The notes under the pieces: generated by a model
What the model saw: only the letters and a program-made list of their open reading frames with translations
Databases searched by the model: none
Told to the model about the DNA's origin: nothing
Part shown: piece after piece, positions 1 to 9,406 of the stretch
Position numbering within the stretch: the first letter of the stretch is position 1
Layout: the number at the start of each line of letters is the position of its first letter
Made by a program: the position numbers and the translations under genes
DNA from: an uncultured Clostridia bacterium
Lineage (GTDB): Bacteria; Bacillota; Clostridia; Oscillospirales; Ruminococcaceae
NCBI GenBank assembly: GCA_947627205.1
Contig: CANQVE010000007.1
Span: 1-64,000, forward strand
Length of the DNA stretch: 64,000 bases
Reading direction: 5' to 3'

Positions 1-217
1 TTAAAAAGAGGCTAAAGTTTAAACTCCTTTTAGAAGTAAGAGATAAGAGGTAAGAAGTAAGAATTCAACCAAAATGCTGTCCTTTGAATATGACACATTA
101 AAAAGAGGCTAAAGTTTAAACTCCTTTTAGAAGTAAGAGATAAGAGGTAAGAAGTAAGAATTCAACCAAAATGCGTCCTTTGAATATGACACATTAAAAA
201 GAGGCTAAAGTTTAAAC
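1..217. repeat. Tandem direct duplication of ~97 bp (copies start at 1 and 98, partial third at 194)
   Basis: ttaaaaagaggctaaagtttaaactccttttagaagtaagag...tgacaca is repeated almost exactly; the periods are 97 and 96 bp; the array runs to the window edge. Confidence 0.95.
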
Positions 218-310
218 TCTAGCCTCTTGCTTCTTTCTATGAAAATCAGATAACTTTTTCTCCAAAACAACCTTTGATTTCTTACCTCTTACATCTAACC
301 TCTTACCTCT

Positions 311-535
311 AAAAGGGAAACTCTTGTTTTCCCCGCACCCCAGGTTCAATGCCGCAGGCATTTAACCTGATGCGCTTAGCTAGCGCCGTTTCGCGGCTTC
401 GCCGCGACCAAAGGGAAAAACTTTTTTGACAAAAAAGTTTTTCCCTTTGGAATCCCTTTTCAAAAAACTTTCGTGCGACGCCCGTTTGGTGGTTTAGATT
501 TAACACGTTGTACGCCGCTCAAAACAACTTCTAAC
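311..535 (-). repeat. Copy A of a ~225-bp dispersed hairpin-rich intergenic element (rearranged)
   Basis: Reverse complement shares ttttgagcgg, gcacgaaagttttttgaaa, a long AT-rich hairpin and gggtgcggggaaaacaagagttt with copies at 14787 and 21496. Confidence 0.85.
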
Positions 536-1184
536 CTTTAGTCTCTATCCGAAACTCATTATTCTTCACAAAAAAGAACCTCACAAACTCTCCCTTTACA
601 AGCTCTGCAACTGCAAATGTATGCGTTTCCTCGGAAAAATTCAACGAATATTCACGGCTGAGCTTAGGGCTGTACTCTATTTTGTCAAGGTCTACCCCGT
701 TTTCAATAAGCAACCGCACCGCGTCCTCGGGCTTATCCGCTATCACTGCGCTTTTCATTGTCAAAAGCAGATTGCAGATCATGACCTTTATAAGCTCGCT
801 TACAATATCGTCCGAGGGCAGAACTTTTGTTTTCCCCTGTGCGTCAAGTTTTATAAGGAATATCCGAGGATCTTCCGATGCTTCGTTCTTGACAGCGATC
901 TGAAACTCGCCAATCCGCCCGATACACAAAAGCGAAAGCTCCGTTTTTCCCGCGGCGAACTTCATGACAGTCATTAAATTCGGGTGGAAAAATCTTAAAC
1001 TTCCGCCCTGTCTGTTTACGGGCAAATATGCGTATTTAGACAGAAATTCTTTCAGCAAAAACGGCACAACGATACCTCGGCTGTTTTCGTTCAGCTCAAA
1101 ATCGTTTTTGGTAAAACCGTCCGTTATGCTGCCGTAAATCGTCTGCAATGCGGGGAGCGGTTTCATATTATACTGCACTGACAT
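531..1184 (-). CDS. Hypothetical protein, downstream end of polyamine operon
   Basis: 217-aa ORF, same strand, 4 bp from the next CDS; no family recognised. Confidence 0.7.
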   Translation of the reverse strand: MSVQYNMKPLPALQTIYGSITDGFTKNDFELNENSRGIVVPFLLKEFLSKYAYLPVNRQGGSLRFFHPNLMTVMKFAAGKTELSLLCIGRIGEFQIAVKNEASEDPRIFLIKLDAQGKTKVLPSDDIVSELIKVMICNLLLTMKSAVIADKPEDAVRLLIENGVDLDKIEYSPKLSREYSLNFSEETHTFAVAELVKGEFVRFFFVKNNEFRIETKG

Positions 1185-1188
1185 CTTT

Positions 1189-2328
1189 TCAAAGCCTTTC
1201 TTTAAAATCGCTGTAGCCGAAACTCTTTAACAACTCTGTTTCGCCGTTTTCTTTAAGCAGGTAAATCGACGGCAGGGGCATACCATTAAAGGTGTTATTC
1301 TTGCACATAGAATAAATAGCCATATCCTCAAAAACCAGCCTGTCGCCCTCTTTAAGCGCGCTGTCAAACGAATAGTCGCCGATAATGTCCCCCGCAAGGC
1401 AGGTGTTCCCGCCGAGACGGTAGGTAAACTGCTTTTCGTTAGGGTTTCCCGCGCCGACTATATTCGGTCTGTACGGCATTTCCAGAACATCGGGCATGTG
1501 ACACTCCGCCGAGGCGTCCGTTATTGCTATCTTAACGCCGTTTTCGGTCACATCCAGAACGCTCGTCACCAGATACCCCGCGTTCAGCGCAACGGCTTCT
1601 CCGGGCTCAAGATAAACCTCCAAGCCGTACTTTTCACGGAAGTCCTTAATTGTCTTTATCAGCAGTTCAACATCATAATCCGCTCTTGTGATATGATGAC
1701 CGCCCCCGAAATTCACCCACTTTATCTTATCGAACATAAAACCGAATTTTTCAACGAAGTGCGGTAATGTTCTCGCTAAAACGTCCGCGCCCTGTTCGCA
1801 CATGGTGTGAAAATGCAAGCCGTCAATTCCCTCGGCAAGCGAAAGTTCTTCTTTAAATCGGGAAACAGTTGTGCCTAAACGTGAACCCTCAAAGCACGGG
1901 TTGTAAATGTCGGTTTCTATCTCACTGTATTCGGGATTTACGCGAATCGCCGTCTGTATATAACGCGAGGATTTGCGCACCTTATCGCGGAATTTCGCCC
2001 ACTGTTTCGGAGAATTGAACACAATATGTGTGCATATCTTCAACAGCTCGTCAAGGTCCTTTTCCGTAAAGGCGGGAGAAAAAACGTGGTTTTCTTTCCC
2101 GCGCATTTCTTCAAACCCTAACTTTACCTCAAACAAACCGCTCGCGGTACAGCCGTCAAGATACTTTGCTATAAGCGGGTAGGTCTGATATACCGAATAT
2201 GCCTTTTGCGCGAGCAGTATCTTACAGCCCGCGCGCTCTCTGACATCTCGGAGAATTTCAAGGTTTTCCGTAAGTTTCCGCTCGTCAATGACGTAACAGG
2301 GCGTTTCAACTTCGTTTGTCCAGTTCAC
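1189..2328 (-). CDS. nspC: Carboxynorspermidine/carboxyspermidine decarboxylase
   Basis: PLP fold-III decarboxylase motifs (ETPCYVIDERKL, LHFHTMCEQ, VNFGGGHHIT, YLEPGEAVALNAG). Confidence 0.92.
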   Translation of the reverse strand: MNWTNEVETPCYVIDERKLTENLEILRDVRERAGCKILLAQKAYSVYQTYPLIAKYLDGCTASGLFEVKLGFEEMRGKENHVFSPAFTEKDLDELLKICTHIVFNSPKQWAKFRDKVRKSSRYIQTAIRVNPEYSEIETDIYNPCFEGSRLGTTVSRFKEELSLAEGIDGLHFHTMCEQGADVLARTLPHFVEKFGFMFDKIKWVNFGGGHHITRADYDVELLIKTIKDFREKYGLEVYLEPGEAVALNAGYLVTSVLDVTENGVKIAITDASAECHMPDVLEMPYRPNIVGAGNPNEKQFTYRLGGNTCLAGDIIGDYSFDSALKEGDRLVFEDMAIYSMCKNNTFNGMPLPSIYLLKENGETELLKSFGYSDFKERL

Positions 2329-2341
2329 TTGAACATTTCAC

Positions 2342-2665
2342 CTAATTCTTTTTATTCATTGCAACGCTTGATATTATCGCGTAAATCACCGCTCCCGCTA
2401 TTGCGGGTATCAGCAGATAAAACACATTATTATTTTTCATAAGACAGCCTAAAGCGTTTATCAGAAATATTACCGCGATAAACAGGAAAACTATTGCCGA
2501 CTGTCTGAAAAGCGGCTTTAAATTCATGGTTTCGCGCTCTTGTTCGCTTGCGAAGATATATGAATTATTGAACGGCTTTCCCTTTTCCAAAAGATGAACT
2601 ATTCCCAAAATCACGCTTGCCAGCATAAATGCTATACAAACAATTCCGGTAATAATTTCAGCCAT
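2342..2665 (-). CDS. Small membrane protein (DUF3784-like)
   Basis: 107 aa, predicted TM segments, lies between nspC and the dehydrogenase. Confidence 0.65.
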   Translation of the reverse strand: MAEIITGIVCIAFMLASVILGIVHLLEKGKPFNNSYIFASEQERETMNLKPLFRQSAIVFLFIAVIFLINALGCLMKNNNVFYLLIPAIAGAVIYAIISSVAMNKKN

Positions 2666-2679
2666 TGTCAGCTCTCCTT

Positions 2680-3882
2680 TCAGTCAACCAAAACAGGATT
2701 TCTATCCTCTTCCCACGGCAATCCCCACTTATTCAGCGCGTCCATAAACGGATCGGGATCGAACTGCTCAACATTCCACACGCCCGCTTTCTTCCATTTT
2801 CCCGTAAGAACCATCATTGCGCCTATCATTGCGGGAACGCCCGTGGTGTAGGAAATTGCCTGCGAGCCGACTTCTTTATAGCATTCCTGGTGGTCGCAGA
2901 TGTTGTAGAGGTAGTAGTTCTTGTCCTTGCCGTCCTTTTTACCGCGGAATATACAGCCTATGTTGGTCTTGCCGACGGTTCTCGGTCCTAATGACGCGGG
3001 ATCGGGCAAAACTGCCTTTAAAAACTGCAAAGGCACTATTTCCCTGCCCTCGAACATAATAGGCTCAATGCTGGTCATTCCCACGTCTTTAAGGCATTGC
3101 AGGTGGTTTAGATAACTCTGCCCGAACGTCATAAAGAAACGAATTCTCTTTATGCCCTTGATGTTGAGCGCAAGGCTTTCAAGCTCTTCATGATGCAGCA
3201 AATACATATCCTTTTCGCCCACGCCTTTGAAGTTGTAGACGCGCTTTATCTCCATAGGCTCGGTTTCAACCCACTTGCCGTCCTCGATATAACTGCCCTT
3301 TGCGGAAACCTCGCGGATATTTATCTCGGGGTTGAAGTTTGTTGCAAAAGGATAACCGTGGTCACCGCCGTTGCAGTCGAGAATGTCGATATAGTTTATC
3401 TCGTCAAACTCGTGCTTTTGCGCATAAGCCGAGAAAACCCCCGTAACGCCCGGATCGAACCCGCACCCTAAAACAGCGGTAATCCCCGCTTTTTCAAAGC
3501 GCTCTTTATACGCCCACTGCCAGGAATACTCGAACTTTGCGGTATCCTCGGGTTCATAATTCGCCGTGTCGAGATAATCCACCTTGCATTCAAGGCAAGC
3601 GTCCATAATGTGCAGGTCCTGATAAGGAAGCGCAATATTCATAACGATATCGGGCTGATAAGACTTTATCAATGCGACAAGTTCTTCTACATTGTCGGCA
3701 TTGACAGAAGCCGTCGTGATAACGGTTTTCGTCTTGTCCTGCCATTTTTCCTTTAATGCGTCGCACTTGGCTTTCGTCCGCGACGCTATCATAATTTCCG
3801 AAAAGACATAGCTGTTCTGACAGCATTTTGCGACAACTACCGAAGCGACGCCGCCCGCGCCTATTATCAATGCTTTGCTCAT
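2680..3882 (-). CDS. Saccharopine dehydrogenase family protein, probable carboxynorspermidine dehydrogenase
   Basis: N-terminal MSKALIIGAGGVASVVVAKC Rossmann motif, GCGFDPGVTGVFSAYA; adjacent to nspC. Confidence 0.92.
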   Translation of the reverse strand: MSKALIIGAGGVASVVVAKCCQNSYVFSEIMIASRTKAKCDALKEKWQDKTKTVITTASVNADNVEELVALIKSYQPDIVMNIALPYQDLHIMDACLECKVDYLDTANYEPEDTAKFEYSWQWAYKERFEKAGITAVLGCGFDPGVTGVFSAYAQKHEFDEINYIDILDCNGGDHGYPFATNFNPEINIREVSAKGSYIEDGKWVETEPMEIKRVYNFKGVGEKDMYLLHHEELESLALNIKGIKRIRFFMTFGQSYLNHLQCLKDVGMTSIEPIMFEGREIVPLQFLKAVLPDPASLGPRTVGKTNIGCIFRGKKDGKDKNYYLYNICDHQECYKEVGSQAISYTTGVPAMIGAMMVLTGKWKKAGVWNVEQFDPDPFMDALNKWGLPWEEDRNPVLVD

Positions 3883-3906
3883 TTAAAAAACCTCCTACTT
3901 ATTCAA

Positions 3907-4548
3907 CTAAATAAACCATACCAATATTACAGCCAATGCCAAAATCGATACGATAAGCCCCGAAGTAAGTGCCGTTCCGACTTTGCTGTTCAGCATTTGC
4001 AGAGTGTGAAGTCTGACTAAAGTTATAATCAAAGCGGCGATAACAATTATCAGCGCGCCCGCCACGATTTTCAGCACGCCGACCATTTTGAAGTTTAAGT
4101 CGGAGTACAAATACTCGTTTATCGAAACGCCGCTGTCCGACAGCCAGCCGTTTATTTCGCGCGTGTAAAGTCCGCTTTTGGGAGCAGTCCTCCGCAACAG
4201 CGCGGTTATATGTACGTCGCCGCCGCGCGCAAGCCCCTCCGAGTCGAAATTATCCTCAAACCAACGCTTGCTTGCCATAACAAGATACTGTTCCGCGCCG
4301 TCCTCGCTTACCGTGAGGTAAAAATGCTCCTGCCGCGTGGGGATAAACCCAAACAGCTTGTGCGAAATTTCCCACACTTCCAGCGCATAATATGCGTCGT
4401 ATTCGATAACTTCGCCGTCGCTCGCCGTTTCAACGGGAGCGGTACGGGCTGTCAGGTCATGTATACCGCCTATTATCGACATTACAAGAAATATCGCGGC
4501 ACATACCGAAACTATGATAATGCTTAATCCGCTGTTTCTCGTCCTCAT
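3907..4548 (-). CDS. Membrane protein of unknown function, paralogue of the next gene
   Basis: 213 aa; TM at both ends around an extracytoplasmic-looking domain. Confidence 0.7.
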   Translation of the reverse strand: MRTRNSGLSIIIVSVCAAIFLVMSIIGGIHDLTARTAPVETASDGEVIEYDAYYALEVWEISHKLFGFIPTRQEHFYLTVSEDGAEQYLVMASKRWFEDNFDSEGLARGGDVHITALLRRTAPKSGLYTREINGWLSDSGVSINEYLYSDLNFKMVGVLKIVAGALIIVIAALIITLVRLHTLQMLNSKVGTALTSGLIVSILALAVILVWFI

Positions 4549-4575
4549 TCTGTTCTCCTTTTCTTCCTCAAAAAA

Positions 4576-5214
4576 TCAGTTTATCACTATCATTATAACA
4601 ACAAACGCCAGAAGCTGAATTATAAACAATATGCACATCAAATTTCCCGTGACCTTGTTTAGCATTTCCATTCTGAAAAAAATCATCATCAGCACAAACG
4701 TTATCGTCGCCGTCAGCAGAATAATCCCCGCGACAATCTTCATCACGGCAGTTGAAGTGTACCCGATGTCTGCGTAATAAACATTGTCAACGCGCCCAAG
4801 CTCTTCAATATCCCCGTTTATCTTCGCAATATCAAGCGCGCTGTTGTCCTTTACAAGCTTCAACATTCCCGTAATTTTAACGGGAGAATTTGCAATACCC
4901 TGCGCACTGAAATTCTCAGAAAACCATTTTTCGTCAGCTTTTATCGCAACGGGATTAAGACCGTTCGCGCCCGATGTAACGTAATATTTGTCAGAATAAA
5001 GGTTGAAAATTCCGAAAAAGCTGTGGCGCACCTCTTTTACTTCCTGCGCGTAAACAGCGTAATACTCCTGAATATCGCCGCTTTCGCCATGCTCAACAGG
5101 CTCGGCGTAAAGCTCGGAAATCCCCGAAACGACTGTATAAAAGAAAAACACCCCGACCAGAATTACGGTTATAACGGTGCATATTACCGCAGTTTTCCTG
5201 TCGGTTACTTTCAT
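4576..5214 (-). CDS. Membrane protein of unknown function, paralogue of 3907..4548
   Basis: Start moved to MKVTDRKT, giving an ATGA overlap with speE; shares domain layout and KWFSENFSAQGIA / RWFEDNFDSEGLA with its neighbour. Confidence 0.7.
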   Translation of the reverse strand: MKVTDRKTAVICTVITVILVGVFFFYTVVSGISELYAEPVEHGESGDIQEYYAVYAQEVKEVRHSFFGIFNLYSDKYYVTSGANGLNPVAIKADEKWFSENFSAQGIANSPVKITGMLKLVKDNSALDIAKINGDIEELGRVDNVYYADIGYTSTAVMKIVAGIILLTATITFVLMMIFFRMEMLNKVTGNLMCILFIIQLLAFVVIMIVIN

Positions 5215-6074
5215 AAATTCGCTCCCTTTGTTTCCCTGAGCACGTCGCGCACATTCTGCGGCAGCGCAAAGCAGCCTATATGCACAAAGCGGTTGTAATA
5301 GTAAGTCTTGAGTTCCTGCGAAAGCCACCATTCGGCATTGAAATCGTCAACGGGGTGGAATTTCTTTGAAGCAAACCCGAACAGCCAATGCCCCGACGGA
5401 TAAGTCGGAATGTGCGCCTGATAAACGAGCGCAATCGGGAAAAACGACTTTATACGGCTGTGAGCGCGTTTCATTGCCTGGGCATATTCGTCATAGAACG
5501 TGCTTTCGTGCTGATTTACGAGTATGCCGTCCGATTTCAATGCCTTGTAGCAATTCCCATAGAACTCCTTTGTGAACAACCCCTCGCCCGGTCCGAAAGG
5601 ATCGGTGCTGTCTACAATAATCAGGTCGTATTCATTTTCCGCGCCCCTGACAAATTTCAAGCCGTCCTCGTAGTAGATATGAACGCGCTTGTCATCAAGG
5701 GAGCAGGTCGTCTGCGGGAGATATTCCCTGCACAGCTCGACAACGCGCCTGTCAATTTCAACCATGTCAATATGCTCGACATTCTTAAACCTGCAAAGTT
5801 CGCGGATTGTGCCCCCGTCGCCCGCGCCTATGACAAGAACGCGCTTTATGTTCGGGTTTACGCTCAAAGGAACGTGAGTAATCATCTCGTGGTATATCTT
5901 CTCGTCCTTTTCGGTCAGCATAAGGCACCCGTCAAGCACAAGTATTCTCCCGAAATCATAGCTGTCGAGAATGTCAATTTTCTGAAACTCGCTCTGCTCG
6001 GACACTAAATGTTCTTTTATTTTAATCGAGAATTTCACGCCCGAGGTGTGATTTTCCGTGAACCAAAGTTCCAA
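5211..6074 (-). CDS. speE: Spermidine synthase (aminopropyltransferase)
   Basis: VLVIGAGDGGTIRE, DLIIVDSTDPFGPGEGLFTKEFY. Confidence 0.95.
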   Translation of the reverse strand: MELWFTENHTSGVKFSIKIKEHLVSEQSEFQKIDILDSYDFGRILVLDGCLMLTEKDEKIYHEMITHVPLSVNPNIKRVLVIGAGDGGTIRELCRFKNVEHIDMVEIDRRVVELCREYLPQTTCSLDDKRVHIYYEDGLKFVRGAENEYDLIIVDSTDPFGPGEGLFTKEFYGNCYKALKSDGILVNQHESTFYDEYAQAMKRAHSRIKSFFPIALVYQAHIPTYPSGHWLFGFASKKFHPVDDFNAEWWLSQELKTYYYNRFVHIGCFALPQNVRDVLRETKGANL

Positions 6075-6090
6075 ATTTTTCTCCTTTCCT

Positions 6091-6236
6091 ATTAGAGGTT
6101 AGAGGTAAGAGTTGAGGTCAAACGTGATTTTCCTGTTTAGAGTGCGTTTAGGTTATTGCTGCACAAACAACATTATTTGGTTAAAGTTGATTTGGTTTCA
6201 ACTCTTACCTCTTACTTCTTACTTCTTATCTCTATC
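6091..6236. repeat. Intergenic element with heptad-type inverted terminal repeats
   Basis: ttagaggttagaggtaagagttga at one end and tcaactcttacctcttacttcttacttctta at the other. Confidence 0.75.
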
Positions 6237-6822
6237 TCGGCGGTCGGTTTATATAGCTCGGCTTTACAAACAGATGTACAAGCCAAAGCGGGAGCTTGTG
6301 CGCGTTGCACATTACCCAGACCGAGAAACCGACAAAGACCGCCCAGAACGCCGCAAAAATGCCGAAAATTAACGAGCAAGTCTGCTTTTGCTCGGCGTCG
6401 CTTTTTTCTACAGCCGTTTGGTCAACAAGCGTTCTGCCGTCAAATTCCGCGCTTATAAGGCTGTCCTTTGCGGTTATCACCGAAAGCCTGTCGCCCTCTT
6501 TGAGCGACAAAACTCCGTCAATGTCGCAGGCGCTCGCCCACACGGTATATTCCTTTCCCGAAAGCGTAAACACCATGCTGTCGTTTTTGCGGTATATACC
6601 CTCAAACGAAAGCTCCGCTTCAACATAGTCGCTTTTATGAATTCCCATGCTCAATAAGAATATCCACATTCCGACTATATAAGCGAAAATCAGAACCCAG
6701 ATAAATATAAACTCTCCGGGGCTTCGGACGTTGCCGTTGAACAATTTACTGCGGTTGTTATATTCGCGCATTTTGCGCTTGTAGTTGTATTTTTGTATAC
6801 GGGTGTTGTTCTTGCGTCCCAT
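6232..6822 (-). CDS. Membrane protein of unknown function
   Basis: 196 aa, two TM segments; ATG of this gene overlaps the stop of the upstream decarboxylase. Confidence 0.7.
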   Translation of the reverse strand: MGRKNNTRIQKYNYKRKMREYNNRSKLFNGNVRSPGEFIFIWVLIFAYIVGMWIFLLSMGIHKSDYVEAELSFEGIYRKNDSMVFTLSGKEYTVWASACDIDGVLSLKEGDRLSVITAKDSLISAEFDGRTLVDQTAVEKSDAEQKQTCSLIFGIFAAFWAVFVGFSVWVMCNAHKLPLWLVHLFVKPSYINRPPR

Positions 6823-8276
6823 TATTTTATAACTTGGAGATATTCTACTTTCATATCGCGGCAGCCCGTTACATTACAGCCCTTTTCTTTCGCGAACTTT
6901 ATATAATCGAGAATGTCCTCGGTTATCCGCTCGCCGGGGGCTAAGATAGGTATCCCCGGAGGATAGCACATAACGAACTCACTGCAAACCCTGCCTGCCG
7001 TTTTTTCTATGGGCATTGTTTCCTGCTCGGCGTAGAATGCCTGCTGGGGAGTTGTCACGACTATGGGGTTTATATACTCATGGTCGAAAAGCCCGACGGG
7101 CGATCTTGAATACAGCCGTTTTATCTCGCTTAATGCACCCAACAGCCTTTCTATCTCAAGCGCCCTGTCTCCGCCCGTTATTATCGCTAAAATATTTCCT
7201 ATATCGCCGAACTCTATCTGTATTCCGTATTCATCGCGGAGCAGGTCGTAAACTTCAATTCCCGCGAGTCCTATTTCCCTTGTATGAACGGACAGCTTTG
7301 TCCTGTCAAATGCGTAGAAGTCGGCTCCGTTGCATAATTCCCCGCCGAAAGCATAATAACCGCCCGTTTTGTTTATCTCGCTTCTGGCGTAATCCGCAAA
7401 CTTCACGGTCTTTTCATAGAACTCCGCGCCGTTCTGCGCTAGGTTTCTCCGCGCAAGGTCAAGCGATACCATAAGCAGATAGCTGGCACTTGTGGTCTGT
7501 GTGAGGTTTATTATCTGGCGGACATAGTCGGGATCTACGTTCTTCCCCATAAGCAAGACGGCGCTCTGCGTAAGGCTTCCGCCCGTTTTATGGACGGACA
7601 CCGCGCACATATCCGCTCCGCACGACATACCGCTCGGAGGAAGAGCCTTTCCGAAATAAAAATGCGTTCCGTGAGCTTCGTCGCAAAGCGCCATAAGCCC
7701 GTGTCTGTGAGCAATGTCTACAATTGCCTTTAAATTCGAGCATATCCCGTAATAGGTAGGGTTATTTACAAGAACGGCTTTTGCGTCGGGGTTTTCCTCT
7801 ATCGCCTTTTCTACGGCTTCGGGAGTCATTCCGAGAGGTATACCGAGCTGTTTATTTTCGCCCGGATCTACATAAACAGGAACAGCCCCGCAGACCACAA
7901 GAGCGTTTATCGCGCTTCTGTGTACATTTCGGGGAAGAATTATTTTTTCGCCCGCCTTGCAGACGGACATTATCATCGCCTGGACTGCGCCTGTTGCGCC
8001 GTTTACGATAAAAAACGAGTTTTCCGCGCCGAAAGCGTCCGCGCAGATATCCTGTGCCTCTTTTATCACGGAAACGGGGTGGCAGAGGTTGTCGAGGGGC
8101 TTCATTGAATTTACGTCGTTTTTCAGGCAGTCCGCTCCGAGAAAATCGGAAAGCACAGCGTTTCCTCTCCCGCCCTTGTGTCCGGGAACATCAAACGGAA
8201 CAACGCGGTTCAGGCGGTGTTCTTTCATTGCCTCATAGAGCGGAGCGCGAGTCTGGTCGAGCTTCAAATCCCACAC
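6822..8276 (-). CDS. Orn/Lys/Arg decarboxylase (likely arginine decarboxylase type)
   Basis: PFDVPGHKGGRGN, LVNNPTYYGI, CDEAHGTHFYF, SVHKTGGSLTQSA. Confidence 0.93.
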   Translation of the reverse strand: MWDLKLDQTRAPLYEAMKEHRLNRVVPFDVPGHKGGRGNAVLSDFLGADCLKNDVNSMKPLDNLCHPVSVIKEAQDICADAFGAENSFFIVNGATGAVQAMIMSVCKAGEKIILPRNVHRSAINALVVCGAVPVYVDPGENKQLGIPLGMTPEAVEKAIEENPDAKAVLVNNPTYYGICSNLKAIVDIAHRHGLMALCDEAHGTHFYFGKALPPSGMSCGADMCAVSVHKTGGSLTQSAVLLMGKNVDPDYVRQIINLTQTTSASYLLMVSLDLARRNLAQNGAEFYEKTVKFADYARSEINKTGGYYAFGGELCNGADFYAFDRTKLSVHTREIGLAGIEVYDLLRDEYGIQIEFGDIGNILAIITGGDRALEIERLLGALSEIKRLYSRSPVGLFDHEYINPIVVTTPQQAFYAEQETMPIEKTAGRVCSEFVMCYPPGIPILAPGERITEDILDYIKFAKEKGCNVTGCRDMKVEYLQVIK

Positions 8277-8303
8277 CGCCTTTCTGCGAAAGCTGTCTAT
8301 TGG

Positions 8304-9113
8304 TCAATAAATATTCATTCCGCTGAATATTTCGATCATTTCGCGCCTTAGGCTGTTTGTAATTTCAAGGCGCTCCTGCGGGTGAATTTCGTAAACATCT
8401 GTATTGAAAAGATAGTTCTGGAGTTCAATTTCCTTTATAAGCATTTTAGTGTGGAATATGTTGGACTGATAGACATTTACGTCCATAGCGTCGTATCTTG
8501 TGAGAGTTTTCGGATCGATAAAGTCCTGAATGGAAGTAATGTTGTTATCTATAAAGAACTTCTTTCCCGAAACGTCGCGCGTAAAGCCTCTTACGCGGTA
8601 GTCGATTATGATTATATCAGAATCGAAAGAGCCGATAAGATAATCGAGAGTATTAAGCGGGGAAATCTCTCCGCAGGTCGCAACGTCAATATCTACTCTG
8701 AAAGTGGATATCGCCTTGTCGGGGTGATATTCGGGAAAAGTATGAACGGTTATATGGCTCTTGTCGAGGTGAGCATGAATTGTTTCGCCGTTCATGTTGG
8801 AAAAAAAGCCCATTCCTTTATTGCAGGATTCATCGATATGCGTAGGATCGATCCTGCCCTCTGCAAAAAGGACGTTTACAGACGCGCCCTGAGGATCATA
8901 GTCCTGTTTGGAAATATTGAGGACCGTCGCGCCGATCCTTTCCGTAACGTCACACAGTATGCGCGTAAGTCGTTCGGAATTATACTGTTCGTCGATATAC
9001 GAGATATAATCCTTTTGTTCGCGCTCGCTTTTTGCATAGCAGATATCGTAGATATTAAAGCTCAGCGTTTTCGTAAGATTATTGAACCCATACAAAGACA
9101 GCTTTTTCTCCAC
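8304..9113 (-). CDS. speD: S-adenosylmethionine decarboxylase proenzyme, long E. coli-like form
   Basis: [53 protein letters not shown]. Confidence 0.94.
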   Translation of the reverse strand: MEKKLSLYGFNNLTKTLSFNIYDICYAKSEREQKDYISYIDEQYNSERLTRILCDVTERIGATVLNISKQDYDPQGASVNVLFAEGRIDPTHIDESCNKGMGFFSNMNGETIHAHLDKSHITVHTFPEYHPDKAISTFRVDIDVATCGEISPLNTLDYLIGSFDSDIIIIDYRVRGFTRDVSGKKFFIDNNITSIQDFIDPKTLTRYDAMDVNVYQSNIFHTKMLIKEIELQNYLFNTDVYEIHPQERLEITNSLRREMIEIFSGMNIY

Positions 9114-9164
9114 TTCCCAATCCCCCTTTTAAAAAAATAAAATTCAACTTATACAGTTAAAGAA

Positions 9165-9193
9165 ATTATAACATATTACCTCCGAAAAATCAA
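9165..9193 (-). promoter_or_regulatory. Candidate sigma-A promoter for speD operon
   Basis: TTGATT - 17 bp - TATAAT on the minus strand. Confidence 0.6.
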
Positions 9194-9242
9194 CATTTTT
9201 TTAAAATATTTTTATTGTTCCCGAGCATTTATAATAATTGTG

Positions 9243-9277
9243 TTGACAAAGACGTCAAAATGTAGTATAATATAACT
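9243..9277 (+). promoter_or_regulatory. Candidate sigma-A promoter for PHP gene operon
   Basis: ttgaca-N17-tataat. Confidence 0.6.
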
Positions 9278-9406
9278 GTATGTTTTATAAAAACTGTACC
9301 GTATAAATTTGGCAATAATTGTCAATACGACGCAAAAGCGTGTGCAAAAAGTCTGATGGCTTTAATTATATTCTATTTATTTTTGTTATGGAAAAGGGAG
9401 GCTTTT

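Noticed and set aside
1-217. CRISPR array
   Set aside because: Repeat unit is ~97 bp with no distinct spacers and no cas genes; it is a tandem duplication.
309-506. 65-aa minus ORF (..ARKFFEKGFQREKLFCQKSFSLWSRRSRE..)
   Set aside because: Translation of the dispersed 225-bp hairpin element; hairpin arms account for the sequence, so not a real protein.
8382-9140. 252-aa plus-strand ORF opposite speD
   Set aside because: Shadow ORF of speD, which has clear conserved motifs on the minus strand.
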